64,000 nucleotides of DNA, from contig NZ_CP067396.1 of NCBI RefSeq assembly GCF_023617245.1, positions 2,666,001-2,730,000 of the forward strand, given 5' to 3'. The notes below the pieces were generated by a model. The model was not told where the DNA came from. It searched no databases and saw only the letters and a program-made list of their open reading frames with translations. Position 1 is the first letter of the stretch, and the number at the start of each line of letters is the position of its first letter. Source of the DNA: Lysobacter enzymogenes (GTDB taxonomy: Bacteria; Pseudomonadota; Gammaproteobacteria; Xanthomonadales; Xanthomonadaceae). Made by a program: the position numbers and the translations under genes. Of this stretch, positions 17,993-27,446 are shown in pieces.

Positions 17993-18637
17993 TCATGCGG
18001 CTTTCTCCAGGATCAGCAGGCGGGTCCGCACCGGCGGCGCGGCGTAGGCGCCGTGGGTGGTGACCAGGGCCGCGCCGCCTTCGCGCAGGTGCGCCTGGAC
18101 CATGCGGTTGACCAGTTCGATGCCTTCCAGGTCGAGGTTGGCGTAGGGCTCGTCGAGCAGCCACAGCGGCGCCGGCGACATCCACAGCCGCGCCAGCGAC
18201 AGGCGTTTCTTCTGCCCGGCCGAGAGCTGGCGGGCGAGCGCGTCCTCGTACCCGGCCAGGCCGACGGTCGCCAGCGCGCCGGCGGCGTCCTGGCTCGGCC
18301 GGCGGCCGTGCAGGCCGCACAGGAAATCGAGGTTCTCCAGCGCGCTCAGATCGGCCTTGAGGCCGGGCAGGTGGCCCAGGTAGGCGATCGCGCGGGCGCG
18401 CCGGGCCGGGTCGGCCGGCTGCCCTTGCAGCGCCACCTCGCCGTGGTCGGCACGCAGCAGACCGGCCAACACTCTTAATAAGGTGGTCTTGCCGGCGCCG
18501 TTGTCGCCCTGCACCAGCAAGGCCTCGCCGGCCTCGACCGCGAACTCCAGCGGCCCGAACACGGGTTCGTCGTTGCGGGCGAAGCGCAGGCCGCGGGCGT
18601 ACAGCAACGGTGGGGCGGCGGAGGGCAGGGCGGTCAC
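17993..18637 (-). CDS. ccmA: Haem exporter ATPase CcmA
   Basis: A 214-residue ABC ATPase that powers release of holo-CcmE. Walker A is GDNGAGKTT, the signature segment reads LSAGQKKRLSLARL and Walker B is LWLLDEPYANLD. A GTG start is used (followed by TALPSAAPPLLYARGLRF), since the frame before it is Arg/Pro-rich and atypical. It is the first gene of the ccm operon. The promoter should lie in the repeat-bearing 500-base space upstream. Confidence 0.95.
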   Translation of the reverse strand: MTALPSAAPPLLYARGLRFARNDEPVFGPLEFAVEAGEALLVQGDNGAGKTTLLRVLAGLLRADHGEVALQGQPADPARRARAIAYLGHLPGLKADLSALENLDFLCGLHGRRPSQDAAGALATVGLAGYEDALARQLSAGQKKRLSLARLWMSPAPLWLLDEPYANLDLEGIELVNRMVQAHLREGGAALVTTHGAYAAPPVRTRLLILEKAA

Positions 18638-18848
18638 CGGGCGGTCGGGCGGAAGGAAGGGATACCGTGCGGCCGGGCGGCCGCGGATCGGGGAGTTTAT
18701 GCGAGTCGTCCTGTTCAGTGAGTGCCGGGGGCGGGCGGGTCGGGGGCCGGCGATCGATACGGTTCGTGGACGGCGGTTCGTTGCGGCGTCGCGTCGAGGG
18801 CCGGGTCCTCGGCTCAAGGACCAGGGGCCAAGCCCGAGCCCTGCGATC

Positions 18849-18961
18849 CGTCATTCCGGCGAAAGCCGGAACCCATTTTGATCTCGTGGCCGTACCCGCG
18901 TCGCCGCGCTGGTTGCCAGAGGCGAAGTCAGCATGGGGTTCCGGCTTTCGCCGGAATGACG
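18849..18961. repeat. Inverted repeat with CCGGCGAAAGCCGG core
   Basis: Arms at 18849-18882 and 18933-18961 contain TTCCGGCGAAAGCCGGAA, itself a hairpin, followed by CCCATTTTGAT in the left arm. The same element recurs with perfect 34-base arms at 50881-50988. This is a REP-like dispersed repeat. It occupies the space (18638-19140) between ccmA and the DUF3293 gene; no gene is seen there. Confidence 0.85.
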
Positions 18962-19140
18962 GGATTGGAGAGGGCGGCCAGGTACCAGCGGCCAAGCAGG
19001 AGCGAAAGGACTGGCCGAAGAGGCGGGGCCGAACAGGCAGGACCTACAGAGAAAGGACCTGCGAGATCAGGAACCGGGAAGAGCGCAGAGGCGAGGGCAC
19101 AGCACTGCCGGAACCCGACCCAACGCCCCGCCCGCAACGA

Positions 19141-19614
19141 TCACCCTTCCACCCAATCCGTATGCTCGCTCGCCGCCGCGTCCTGCGGCCGCGCGATCAG
19201 CATCCGCAGCCGCACCGGTTCGCCGCGGCGCCAGGCCAACACGCCGGCCTGGCCGAACTCGCGGGCCAGGGCGTCGGCGGCGCTGTCGTCGAGGTCGGCC
19301 AGCAGCCAACCCGGCTCGCGCCATTGGCCGGCGCTGTCCTGGGCCCAGGCGGCATGGCGCTGCACCCCGGCGGCCTGGATCCGCGCGACCAGACGCTCGT
19401 CCGCGGCCTGGTTGGCGCTGTCCGAATGCGGCTGCGACGCCGGGTTCCAGGCGCTCACGAACAGGTAGCGCGCGGCCGGCCAGTACGCCTCCAGGTCGTT
19501 CGCCGGGCGGCCCACGCGCAAGGGCAGGGCGTCGCCGTCCAGCGCCACCGCATACTCGGCGGCGGCGTAGGCGAGCGCCAGTTCGGCGGCGTTGACGACC
19601 TGCAATTCGCGCAT
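19141..19614 (-). CDS. DUF3293 domain protein
   Basis: A 157-residue soluble protein starting MRELQVVNAAELALAYAAAE. The segment YLFVSAWNPASQPHSDSANQ, followed by a Glu-rich helix and PGWLLADLDDSAADALAREF, is the DUF3293 pattern. Function is unknown. It is divergent from the aminotransferase gene on its right. The frame continues upstream but the added residues look non-coding. Confidence 0.8.
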   Translation of the reverse strand: MRELQVVNAAELALAYAAAEYAVALDGDALPLRVGRPANDLEAYWPAARYLFVSAWNPASQPHSDSANQAADERLVARIQAAGVQRHAAWAQDSAGQWREPGWLLADLDDSAADALAREFGQAGVLAWRRGEPVRLRMLIARPQDAAASEHTDWVEG

Positions 19615-19838
19615 GCCGGCAGTGTCGCGGGACGCCGCGCGGCGCGCAAATCCAACCGACGGGCGGACGCCGGCGCGGCTCGCGCCGCCGCGCGCCTGCG
19701 GCCTCGGCGACAGACCTGTCCAGTCGCGCGCGGCGATAGCCATATGCCGCCGCGTCATCGCCTTCGCCTCACCCAGTCTCACCGACGGCAACGCGGTTTC
19801 CGTACACTCGACGCTTTCCACGCCACCACGTCGCGCCC

Positions 19839-20987
19839 ATGACGCTCGCCACCAAGCTGCCGAAAGTCGGCACCACCATCTTCACCGTGATGTCGCAGCT
19901 CGCGCTCGAGCACCAGGCGGTCAATCTCGGCCAGGGCTTTCCCGACTTCGACGTGCCGCAGCGCCTGGTCGACGCGCTGGCCCGGGCCATGGCCGAGGGC
20001 AAGAACCAGTACGCGCCGATGACCGGCGTGCCGGCGCTGCGCCAGGCCATCGCCGACAAGACCGAAGCCTGCTACGGCTACCGCCCCGACGCCGACGCAG
20101 AGATCACCGTGGTGTCCGGCGCCAGCGAGGCGATCTTCGACGCGGTCCAGGCGGTGGTGCGCCCGGGCGAGGAAGTGGTGGTGCTGGACCCGTGCTACGA
20201 CAGCTACGAGCCGGCGATCGACCTGGCCGGCGGCCGCGCCGTGCACGTACCGCTGGACCCGGCGACCTTCGCGGTCGACTGGGACCGGGTGCGCGCGGCG
20301 ATCGGCCCCAACACCCGCCTGCTGATGGTCAACTCGCCGCACAACCCCTCCGGCGCCATGTTCGACGCCGACGACATCGCCCGGCTCAGCGAAATCGTCG
20401 AGTCCACCGGGGTGTGGCTGCTGTCGGACGAGGTCTACGAGCACATCGTGTTCGACGGCCGCCGCCACGAATCGGTGCTGCGCTATCCGCAGCTGCGCGA
20501 GCGCGCCTTCGTGGTGTCGAGCTTCGGCAAGACCTACCACTGCACCGGCTGGAAGATCGGCTACTGCATCGCGCCGCCGGCGCTGTCGGCCGAATTGCGC
20601 AAAGTCCACCAGTACAACAGCTTCTGCAGCTTCGCCCCGGCCCAGTGGGCGTTCGCCGAGATGATCCGCGACGAGCCCGAGCACTACCGGCAGCTCGGCG
20701 CGTTCTATCAGGACAAGCGCGATGGTTTCCGCGAGCAACTGTCGACCACCCGGCTCAAGCCGCTGCCCGTGCCGGGCGGCTACTTCCAGTTGGTGGACTA
20801 CTCGGCGGTCAGCGACCTCGACGATGCCGCCTTCTGCCGCTGGCTGACGATGGAAAAGGGCGTCGCGGCGATCCCGTTGTCGCCGTTCTACGAGTCGCCG
20901 CCGGCCGGGCAGCGTCTGGCCCGGCTGTGCTTCGCCAAGAACCAGGCCACTCTGGATGCGGCAATCAAGCGCCTTGTCTCACTTTAA
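19839..20987 (+). CDS. PLP-dependent methionine aminotransferase
   Basis: A 382-residue fold-type I aminotransferase. The PLP lysine is Lys231 in SFGKTYHCTGWKIGY, with the substrate/PLP motifs NSPHNPSGAMF and LSDEVYEH before it. The N-terminus (KLPKVGTTIFTVMSQLALEH, then NLGQGFPDF) is typical of the YbdL/methionine aminotransferase group, which transaminates 4-methylthio-2-oxobutanoate in methionine salvage. It lies next to, but not in an operon with, the T4SS locus. Its exact substrate range is inferred. Confidence 0.88.
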   Translation: MTLATKLPKVGTTIFTVMSQLALEHQAVNLGQGFPDFDVPQRLVDALARAMAEGKNQYAPMTGVPALRQAIADKTEACYGYRPDADAEITVVSGASEAIFDAVQAVVRPGEEVVVLDPCYDSYEPAIDLAGGRAVHVPLDPATFAVDWDRVRAAIGPNTRLLMVNSPHNPSGAMFDADDIARLSEIVESTGVWLLSDEVYEHIVFDGRRHESVLRYPQLRERAFVVSSFGKTYHCTGWKIGYCIAPPALSAELRKVHQYNSFCSFAPAQWAFAEMIRDEPEHYRQLGAFYQDKRDGFREQLSTTRLKPLPVPGGYFQLVDYSAVSDLDDAAFCRWLTMEKGVAAIPLSPFYESPPAGQRLARLCFAKNQATLDAAIKRLVSL

Positions 20988-21360
20988 TTGCATTCTTGAG
21001 ATGGATATCTCACCCGGTCTTGTCGTAAGCTTCAGCTTCGGTCTACTCTTTGAGCACGAGCGCCGTTAGGGGTGTTCGGAAGAGTGCCGTTCGTTTCTAT
21101 GGGGAGTTCATGGACAGAACGATCTACATGAGCTGCGCGTCCGGCGCGGTCATGCAGTCGCTGCCTTGCGATCAGGGGGCAGGACTTGCGCGCCCTTGTT
21201 TGCGGGGTGTGTCCTATGTCTCAGTTTGGTCGGCTTTGGCCTGGCCGCCGCAATTCCGTTAACCGCAACGAGGGTGCCACGCGCGCATGGCCGAATGGCC
21301 AGCGGCGCGGCTCCGACCGGACGACTGCGCGTACAAGATCAACCTATGGCAGGGGATAGC
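20988..21360. other. Leader region upstream of the T4SS locus
   Basis: 373 bases between the aminotransferase stop and virB7. It is less GC-rich than its surroundings at 20988-21060 and probably carries the promoter of the virB7-virB11 genes. A short dyad GAGATGGATATCTC lies near 20998-21011. No convincing gene; the open frames found have no ribosome-binding site. Confidence 0.5.
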
Positions 21361-21786
21361 GTGAGAAATTCAATTGCAACCAGCCCGCGTCTGTGGACTG
21401 CGATCGCCTTGACGGTCGCCCTGGCGGGCTGCGCCACTCGTCCGGCGCCCGACTTCGGCGGCCGCTGGAAGCCGGTCAACCGCTATGCGGAAGTCCCGGA
21501 CGAGATTCCGCTGCACAAGTCCTACGTGTACTACCCGTCGCCGATGGACGGTACGCTCAAGAACATGCTCACCCGCTGGTCCAAGGACGCGAATCTGAAG
21601 CTGGATTACCAGCACTATTCGGATTTCACCCTGTTCCAGGGTGTGTCCCAGATCAACACCACCAGCCTGCCGGACGCGATTTCGCAGCTCAACAGCGCCT
21701 ACTCGGGCCATGGTGTGTCGATCAGCCGCGAAGGCGAGCAGATCGTGGTGCGCTCGTCGGGCGCTCCGGCTCCGGCCTCGCCGTAA
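21361..21786 (+). CDS. virB7: T4SS outer-membrane lipoprotein VirB7
   Basis: A 141-residue lipoprotein of the outer-membrane core complex. The GTG start is chosen because AGGGGAT lies 5 bases upstream; the ATG at 21346 has no such signal. The lipobox is LTVALAGC with Cys24 as lipidation site. Unlike the short VirB7 of Agrobacterium, the protein carries a further domain of about 80 residues (from about residue 50) resembling the N0 domain described for Xanthomonas VirB7. First of the plus-strand vir genes, 78 bases before virB8. Confidence 0.9.
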   Translation: MRNSIATSPRLWTAIALTVALAGCATRPAPDFGGRWKPVNRYAEVPDEIPLHKSYVYYPSPMDGTLKNMLTRWSKDANLKLDYQHYSDFTLFQGVSQINTTSLPDAISQLNSAYSGHGVSISREGEQIVVRSSGAPAPASP

Positions 21787-21864
21787 CCGCGCACCGTGGC
21801 CACGGCGGGAGACGGAGCGTCGCTCCGGCTCCCGCATAGCGCAAACCCAGGGGATGCAGCACAG

Positions 21865-22893
21865 ATGTTCGGAAAGAACAAGAACGTTACTCCGCAAATG
21901 GAGAACGCGGTCGCCAAGGCGGTCAACTACGAGGTCACCGTCGCCGACCTCGCGCGCCGCAGCGAGAAACGCGCGTGGATGGTCGCCTTCGCGTCCATCG
22001 TCATGGCGCTGATCCTCGCCGGCGGTTACTTCTACTTCCTGCCGCTGAAAGAGAAGGTGCCCTACCTGGTGATGGCCGACGCCTACACCGGCCAGGCCAC
22101 CATCGCGCGCCTGCGCGACGACTTCAGCAAGAACAGCATCACGGCCAACGAAGCCATCAACAAGAGCAACCTCTCGCACTTCGTGATGGCGCGCGAGTCG
22201 TACGACTATTCGCAGATCGGCGACCGCGACTGGGCGACCGTGCACGCGATGGGCGCGGAAGGGGTCAACAAGGCCTACGAGTCGATCTACTCGCAGACCA
22301 ATCCGCAGAACCCGATCACCTTGTTCGGCAAGACCAAGACGATCCGCGTGCGCATCCTCAGCATCCAGCTGCACAGCGAGCCCAACGCCAAGGTCAAGAA
22401 CGCGACCGTGCGCTTCCAGCGCTCGCTGTTCAACAAGGAAAACGGCGGCCAGCAGCTGATGGACAGCAAGATCGCGGCCATCGAATACACCTACAAGTCC
22501 AACCTGAAGATGGACGACGCCAGCCGCGTCCTCAATCCGCTGGGCTTCCAGGTCAGCGGCTACCGCGTCGACAACGACTACGCGCCGGCGCCGCCGCCGC
22601 CGCCGGATTACCCGGTTGGCGCGACCAGCAACGCGGGCGCCGCGCCCGCCGCCGCCGCTCCGGCGCCCGCGCCGATGGTGATCGATCCGGCCACCGGCCA
22701 GCCCGTCCCGGCGCCGGCCCCGGCCGCCTATCCGCCCGGCACCGTGCCGCCGCAGCCGGGAACGGCGCCGCAGCAGCAACAGCCTGGCGTCGCGCCGCAG
22801 CCCGGCGTCCCGAATCCCGCCTATCCGGCCGGCGCGCCGGCGGCACCTGCACCTGCACCGACCGGTACTGCGAATGGAGTCAGCACCCGATGA
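21865..22893 (+). CDS. virB8: T4SS inner-membrane protein VirB8 with long Pro-rich tail
   Basis: A 342-residue bitopic protein: cytoplasmic N-terminus (residues 1-37), one membrane helix (about 38-58) and a periplasmic NTF2-like domain to about residue 235, including SYDYSQIGDRDWATVHAMG. VirB8 helps link the inner-membrane complex to VirB10 and the pilus. The C-terminal 105 or so residues are Pro/Ala/Gln-rich and low in complexity, longer than in many VirB8 proteins. The start is the ATG before FGKNKN. Its stop overlaps the virB9 ATG. Confidence 0.93.
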   Translation: MFGKNKNVTPQMENAVAKAVNYEVTVADLARRSEKRAWMVAFASIVMALILAGGYFYFLPLKEKVPYLVMADAYTGQATIARLRDDFSKNSITANEAINKSNLSHFVMARESYDYSQIGDRDWATVHAMGAEGVNKAYESIYSQTNPQNPITLFGKTKTIRVRILSIQLHSEPNAKVKNATVRFQRSLFNKENGGQQLMDSKIAAIEYTYKSNLKMDDASRVLNPLGFQVSGYRVDNDYAPAPPPPPDYPVGATSNAGAAPAAAAPAPAPMVIDPATGQPVPAPAPAAYPPGTVPPQPGTAPQQQQPGVAPQPGVPNPAYPAGAPAAPAPAPTGTANGVSTR

Positions 22894-23657
22894 ACTGCTT
22901 GCGTAAACAAAGCCTGATCGCCCTGTTGCTGCTGGCGATCTCCGGTCTGGCCCTGCCTGCCTCGGCGCAGGTGGTGCAGGAATACGAATACGAAGCCAAT
23001 CGCATCTACCAGGTGCGCACCGGCCTGGGCATCACCACCCAGATCGAGTTGAGCCCGAGCGAGAACATCCTCGACTACAGCACCGGCTTCAGCAGCGGCT
23101 GGGACCTCAGCCGCCGCGACAACATCTTCTATCTGAAGCCGAAGAACGTCGACGTCGACACCAACATGATGATCCGGACGACGACGCACTCGTACATCCT
23201 GGAACTGAAGGTGGTCGCGACCGACTGGCGCGTGCTCGAGCAGGCCAAGCAGGCCGGCGTGCAGTACAAGATCAAGTTCGTGTATCCCAACGGCACCGAG
23301 TTCTCCGCCGCCAAGGAAAGCACCGAGCAGACGGCGACCGAGCTCAACACCACGCTGGACAAGAACCGGCTGTACAACTTCGACTACCAGTTCTCCAGCC
23401 GCAAGAAGCAGTCCTGGCTGGTGCCGACCAACGTCTACGACGACGGTCAGTTCACCTACATCAAGATCAACGCGCTGAAGGATCTGCCGACCGGCAACTT
23501 CCCCGCCGTGTTCGGGCGCGAGCGCGAAGGCAGCGAGGACTTCGTGGTCAACACCACGGTCGAGGGCAACACCATCATCGTGCACGGCACGTACCCCTAT
23601 TTGATCATCCGTCACGGCAACAACGTCGTCGGTCTGCGCAGGAAGAAGCAGAAATGA
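22890..23657 (+). CDS. virB9: T4SS core protein VirB9
   Basis: A 255-residue periplasmic protein with a signal peptide ending ALPASA-QVV. The N-terminal domain (EYEYEANRIYQVRTGLGITT) and the C-terminal TTVEGNTIIVHGTYPYLIIR segment match VirB9, which binds VirB7 and VirB10 in the outer-membrane ring. Its ATG overlaps the virB8 stop and its stop overlaps the virB10 ATG by four bases, showing tight translational coupling. Confidence 0.96.
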   Translation: MNCLRKQSLIALLLLAISGLALPASAQVVQEYEYEANRIYQVRTGLGITTQIELSPSENILDYSTGFSSGWDLSRRDNIFYLKPKNVDVDTNMMIRTTTHSYILELKVVATDWRVLEQAKQAGVQYKIKFVYPNGTEFSAAKESTEQTATELNTTLDKNRLYNFDYQFSSRKKQSWLVPTNVYDDGQFTYIKINALKDLPTGNFPAVFGREREGSEDFVVNTTVEGNTIIVHGTYPYLIIRHGNNVVGLRRKKQK

Positions 23658-24883
23658 GCCAGAACATGCCTCCCAATCAGCCAGGCCAGCCCGATAACGG
23701 CAATCCGCAGGATGGCGGCAGCTACGGTTACGCCGGCGCCAATCCCTATTACGGCCAGCAGCAGGGCGGCGAAGCCGCCGCGCCGAACCTCGACGCCAAC
23801 GCGCCGCTGCTCAAGAGCACCGACGTGCAGCGGCTGAACCGCAAGGCGCTGCTGTTCCTCGGCGGCATCGTGCTGCTGTTGCTGGTGGTCGCGTTCTTCC
23901 TGCTCAAGAGCGCCACCGGCAGCGACGACAAGCCGAAGAAGGTCGACGAGGAAGTCATCAGCGTGCCGGACGCGCCGGTCACCACCCAGCAGCCGCCGGC
24001 GCCGTTGCCGCCGCTGCCGCAGGAGCCGGTGCCGGTCGAGCCGATCCCGGTCGCCCCGCAGCAGCCGCAGCAACAGCAGCGCGCCGAAGGCGAGGCCGAC
24101 ATGCGCGATCGCGGCCCGAGCCTGGTCGAGCGCCGCATGGCGGGCGACGGCGGGTCCAACAACGGCAACACGTCGTCCGACGGCATGACCGCCGCCGACC
24201 AGCAGTACCTGCAGGCGCTGACCCAGCAGCAGAACGGCGGCCAGGCTCCGGCCCGCGCCGAGCGCGAAATGCCGACCTCGGCCCAGCCGCTGTACAACCC
24301 CGACACCCTGCTGCTGCGCGGCACCTACATCCGCTGCGTGATGGAGACCCGCATCATCACCGACGTGCCGGGCTTCACCTCCTGCGTGGTGACCGAGCCG
24401 ATCTATTCGGTCAACGGCCGCCGCCTGCTGCTGCCGAAGGGCTCGAAGGTCTCCGGCCGCTACCAGAACAACAACGGCGACATCAAGCGCGTGGCGGTGG
24501 TCTGGGATCGCATCACCACCCCGACCGGCCTGGACGTCAACATGGCCAGCCCGGGCGTGGACAACCTCGGCGGCGCCGGCATCCCCGGCCAGTACGACGC
24601 GCACTGGGGCAGCCGCATCGCCTCGGCGCTGCTGATCAGCCTGATCAGCGACGCGTTCAAGTACGCCGGCGCGAAGAACGGTCCGGAGAGCACCACCGCG
24701 ACCCCGGGCGGCACCGTGATCACCCAGCCGTACGAGAGCAACACCGCCAAGGCCATGGAGCGTCTCGCCAACCAGGCGCTGGACAAGAGCGTGAACCGTC
24801 CGGCGACGATCACCATCAACCAGGGCTCGGTCGTGAACATCTACGTCGCCAAGGACGTGGACTTCTCCTCGGTCCTGCGTTGA
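23654..24883 (+). CDS. virB10: T4SS channel protein VirB10
   Basis: A 409-residue protein that spans both membranes. After a Gln/Pro/Gly-rich cytosolic part comes an inner-membrane helix (about residues 65-84), a Pro-rich periplasmic linker (PAPLPPLPQEPVPVEPIPVA), and the C-terminal TrbI-like beta-barrel domain beginning near residue 210 (LLLRGTYIRCVMETRIITDV). The segment near residues 325-345 (SALLISLISDAFKYAGAKNG) corresponds to the outer-membrane antenna. The gene overlaps virB9 by four bases. Confidence 0.96.
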   Translation: MSQNMPPNQPGQPDNGNPQDGGSYGYAGANPYYGQQQGGEAAAPNLDANAPLLKSTDVQRLNRKALLFLGGIVLLLLVVAFFLLKSATGSDDKPKKVDEEVISVPDAPVTTQQPPAPLPPLPQEPVPVEPIPVAPQQPQQQQRAEGEADMRDRGPSLVERRMAGDGGSNNGNTSSDGMTAADQQYLQALTQQQNGGQAPARAEREMPTSAQPLYNPDTLLLRGTYIRCVMETRIITDVPGFTSCVVTEPIYSVNGRRLLLPKGSKVSGRYQNNNGDIKRVAVVWDRITTPTGLDVNMASPGVDNLGGAGIPGQYDAHWGSRIASALLISLISDAFKYAGAKNGPESTTATPGGTVITQPYESNTAKAMERLANQALDKSVNRPATITINQGSVVNIYVAKDVDFSSVLR

Positions 24884-24919
24884 TCCGCAGCGCGACGCAC
24901 AGCAGAACGAACACAGGCA

Positions 24920-25960
24920 ATGGATTCGGATAATTCACCGATCGCGCAGGTTTCCAACGACTTCCTGGACTACCAGTACCAGGTGCTCGGCATCCTGGAG
25001 TACATGAGTTCGCCGGATGTCACGGAAATCTGCATCAACCGCCCGGGCGAGCTGTACCTGGAAACCCGCGCCGGTTGGCAACGCCTGGAGGTGCCGAGCC
25101 TGACCTTCGATCGGGCCCGGCAGTTCTGCACCGCGGTGGTCAACGAGAGCAACACCGGCCAGCGCATCACCGATGCCGACCCGGTGGTCTCGTTGACCTT
25201 CCCGACCGGTCAGCGCGCCCAGTTCGTGATTCCGCCGGCCTGCGACGCGGGCAAGGTGTCGATCACGATCCGCCTGCCGTCCAAGCACAACAAGACGCTG
25301 CAGCAGTACCAGGACGACGGCTTCTTCCAGCAGATCCTGGAAAGCACCGCGTCGGTCAGCGACCAGGACCGCGAGCTGCTGGAGATCCGCGGCCAGCGCA
25401 ACTACGCCGAGTTCTTCAAGAAAGCGGTGCAGTACAAGAAGAACATCGTCGTCGCCGGCGCCACCGGCAGCGGCAAGACGACCTTCATGAAGTCGCTGGT
25501 CGGCCACATCCCGGACTACGAGCGCCTGGTCACCATCGAGGACGCGCGCGAGCTTTTCATCACCCAGCCGAATGTCGTGCACTTGCTCTACTCGAAAGGT
25601 GGACAAAGTACGAGCAACGTGACGGCGAAGAGTTGCATGGAAGCCTGCCTGCGCATGAAGCCCGACCGCATCATCCTGGCCGAGTTGCGCGGCGACGAAT
25701 CGTTCTACTTCATTCGAAACTGCGCATCCGGTCATCCAGGTTCCATCACCAGCTGCCATGCTGGCAGCACGGCGCAGACCTGGGACCAGCTGGCACTGAT
25801 GGTGAAGGCGTCGAACGAGGGGTCGGGGTTGGAGTTCGCGGTGATCAAGCGCCTGTTGATGCTGACGATCGATATCGTCGTCCACATCAAGGCCCATGCG
25901 GGGCAGCGCCACATCACCGGCATCGACTTCAATCCGGAGCGCCAGCTCGCCGCGAACTGA
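24920..25960 (+). CDS. virB11: T4SS ATPase VirB11
   Basis: A 346-residue hexameric traffic ATPase that switches the apparatus between pilus assembly and export. Walker A is GATGSGKTT at residues 180-188; ELRGDESFYFIRNCASGHPG holds the Walker B-adjacent Glu and the His box. It lies 36 bases after virB10. Codon use is normal except for a short, less GC-rich stretch near 25580-25620. Confidence 0.96.
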   Translation: MDSDNSPIAQVSNDFLDYQYQVLGILEYMSSPDVTEICINRPGELYLETRAGWQRLEVPSLTFDRARQFCTAVVNESNTGQRITDADPVVSLTFPTGQRAQFVIPPACDAGKVSITIRLPSKHNKTLQQYQDDGFFQQILESTASVSDQDRELLEIRGQRNYAEFFKKAVQYKKNIVVAGATGSGKTTFMKSLVGHIPDYERLVTIEDARELFITQPNVVHLLYSKGGQSTSNVTAKSCMEACLRMKPDRIILAELRGDESFYFIRNCASGHPGSITSCHAGSTAQTWDQLALMVKASNEGSGLEFAVIKRLLMLTIDIVVHIKAHAGQRHITGIDFNPERQLAAN

Positions 25961-25981
25961 CGGCGATGGGGCAGGGCGACG

Positions 25982-26010
25982 TTGACAAAGCTGGCTGAAA
26001 TGTGAATGAT
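25982..26010 (+). promoter_or_regulatory. Candidate sigma-70 promoter before virB1
   Basis: TTGACA at 25982-25987 matches the -35 consensus exactly; AATGAT at 26005-26010, after a 17-base spacer, is a fair -10 box. The 144-base gap between virB11 and virB1 is the widest in the early part of the locus and is locally A/T-richer, so a second transcript starting here would cover virB1 to virB6. Confidence 0.5.
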
Positions 26011-26104
26011 AGCGTTGGCGATTTGGGTTCGCAGCCCTGTCGCTATCCATCTCAATAATGGACGGGGAGTGACGCCAGGGTTGGCGGACGGGGGGAGCTA
26101 GGGA

Positions 26105-26896
26105 ATGTTGCCCGGGATAGAACTTACAAATTGCACGGGCTTGGCGGTTCCGCACGAGGTGATGCACCACGTCGTGCGCGTGGAATCGTCTTTCAACCCT
26201 TACGCCATCGGCGTGGTCGGCGGGCGCCTGGTGCGCCAGCCCAAGACCCTGTCCGAGGCGGTCGCGACCGTGCGCATGCTCGAGCGTCGCGGCTACAACT
26301 TTTCCCTCGGCGTCGCCCAGGTCAATCGCTACAACCTCGGCAAGTACGGCCTGGATTCCTACGAAAAAGCCTTCGACGTCTGCCCGAACCTGCAGGCCGG
26401 TTCGCGCATCCTGGCCGAGTGCTACACGCGCTCGCAGGACTGGGGCAAGTCGTTCAGCTGCTACTACTCGGGCAACTTCGTCACCGGTTTCCGCCACGGC
26501 TACGTACAGAAGATCTATGCCTCGATGCGCAAGGGCCAGGCCGCCACGGCCGACGGCGGCGCCATCGCGGTGATCGACAACCCCGCGCCGGGCGCCGCCC
26601 GCGTCGCGGCCGCGCCGGCCGCGAGCGCCTACGCGCCGGCCCGCCGCAGCGGCACTTCGCGTCTGGATTCGGCCGGTCCCGCGCAGGTGCGCGAGCCCGA
26701 TACCGCCGCGACCCAGGCCGCCGCGTCCGCCGCGGCGATGGGCGTGGCCCGCGTCGCCGCCCAGCCCATGCCGGCGGCCGCCATGCCGCAGTTGCAGCAG
26801 CCGGTGACCGTGTCGATGGCGCGCCCGGCCGCCGCCGCGCCGGCCCGGCCGCCCGCCCAGCCGCCTTCGCAAGGCGACCAGGCCTTCGTTTTCTAG
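26105..26896 (+). CDS. virB1: T4SS lytic transglycosylase VirB1
   Basis: A 263-residue peptidoglycan-cleaving enzyme that opens the wall for assembly. The soluble lytic transglycosylase fold shows catalytic Glu27 in HHVVRVESSFNPYAIGVV and the later GVAQVNRYNLGKYG and SCYYSGNF motifs. Residues after about 160 are an Ala/Pro/Gln-rich linker. No standard signal peptide is seen at the start, which is a point of interest for a periplasmic enzyme, although an upstream start was not found. Confidence 0.92.
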   Translation: MLPGIELTNCTGLAVPHEVMHHVVRVESSFNPYAIGVVGGRLVRQPKTLSEAVATVRMLERRGYNFSLGVAQVNRYNLGKYGLDSYEKAFDVCPNLQAGSRILAECYTRSQDWGKSFSCYYSGNFVTGFRHGYVQKIYASMRKGQAATADGGAIAVIDNPAPGAARVAAAPAASAYAPARRSGTSRLDSAGPAQVREPDTAATQAAASAAAMGVARVAAQPMPAAAMPQLQQPVTVSMARPAAAAPARPPAQPPSQGDQAFVF

Positions 26897-27077
26897 TGGT
26901 AAGCCTTCAGCACGCCTGCCTCATTTTCGATCCGCTTGCAGTCGATTCCGCCGTTCAGTCCGTAATCCGCATCGAACCGAACCCGCACTGCCAGTACCGT
27001 TTTTCCTCCACCGACCGCGTCACCTACGTTCCAAGCTCGATCTCGATTTCGCCCACAACGAACAGAAGGGATATCTC

Positions 27078-27446
27078 ATGAACTCCAACATCTACGTCAA
27101 GAACTTCCTGTCCGCGTTCCTGATGGCCACCGCGTTCGTCGCTCTGCTGATGCTGCCGGAAGTCAGCTTCGCCCAGACCGACGCCAAGGCGCGCGTGTCC
27201 AACTTCATGAACAACCTCAACTCGCTGCTGAACATCGCTTCGGTCGCGATCGTGACCATCGCGGTGATCTTCGCCGGCTACGGCATCGCCTTCGCCCACA
27301 AGCGTCTGTCGGACGTGGCCCCGGTCCTGATCGGCGGCTTCCTGATCGGCGCCGCCGCCCAGCTGGCCAAGATGGTCATTCCGGAAGACGTCGGTTCCGA
27401 CACCACCACCTCGATGGTGATGGCCGTCCTGCAGAACTATGCATAA
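27078..27446 (+). CDS. virB2: T4SS major pilin VirB2
   Basis: A 122-residue pilin precursor. A long signal sequence ends near EVSFAQTDA, leaving a mature subunit with two hydrophobic segments (SLLNIASVAIVTIAVIFAGY and VAPVLIGGFLIGAAAQLA) joined by the polar loop FAHKRLSD, as in VirB2 pilins. The gene lies 181 bases after virB1 and overlaps virB3 by eight bases. Confidence 0.93.
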   Translation: MNSNIYVKNFLSAFLMATAFVALLMLPEVSFAQTDAKARVSNFMNNLNSLLNIASVAIVTIAVIFAGYGIAFAHKRLSDVAPVLIGGFLIGAAAQLAKMVIPEDVGSDTTTSMVMAVLQNYA

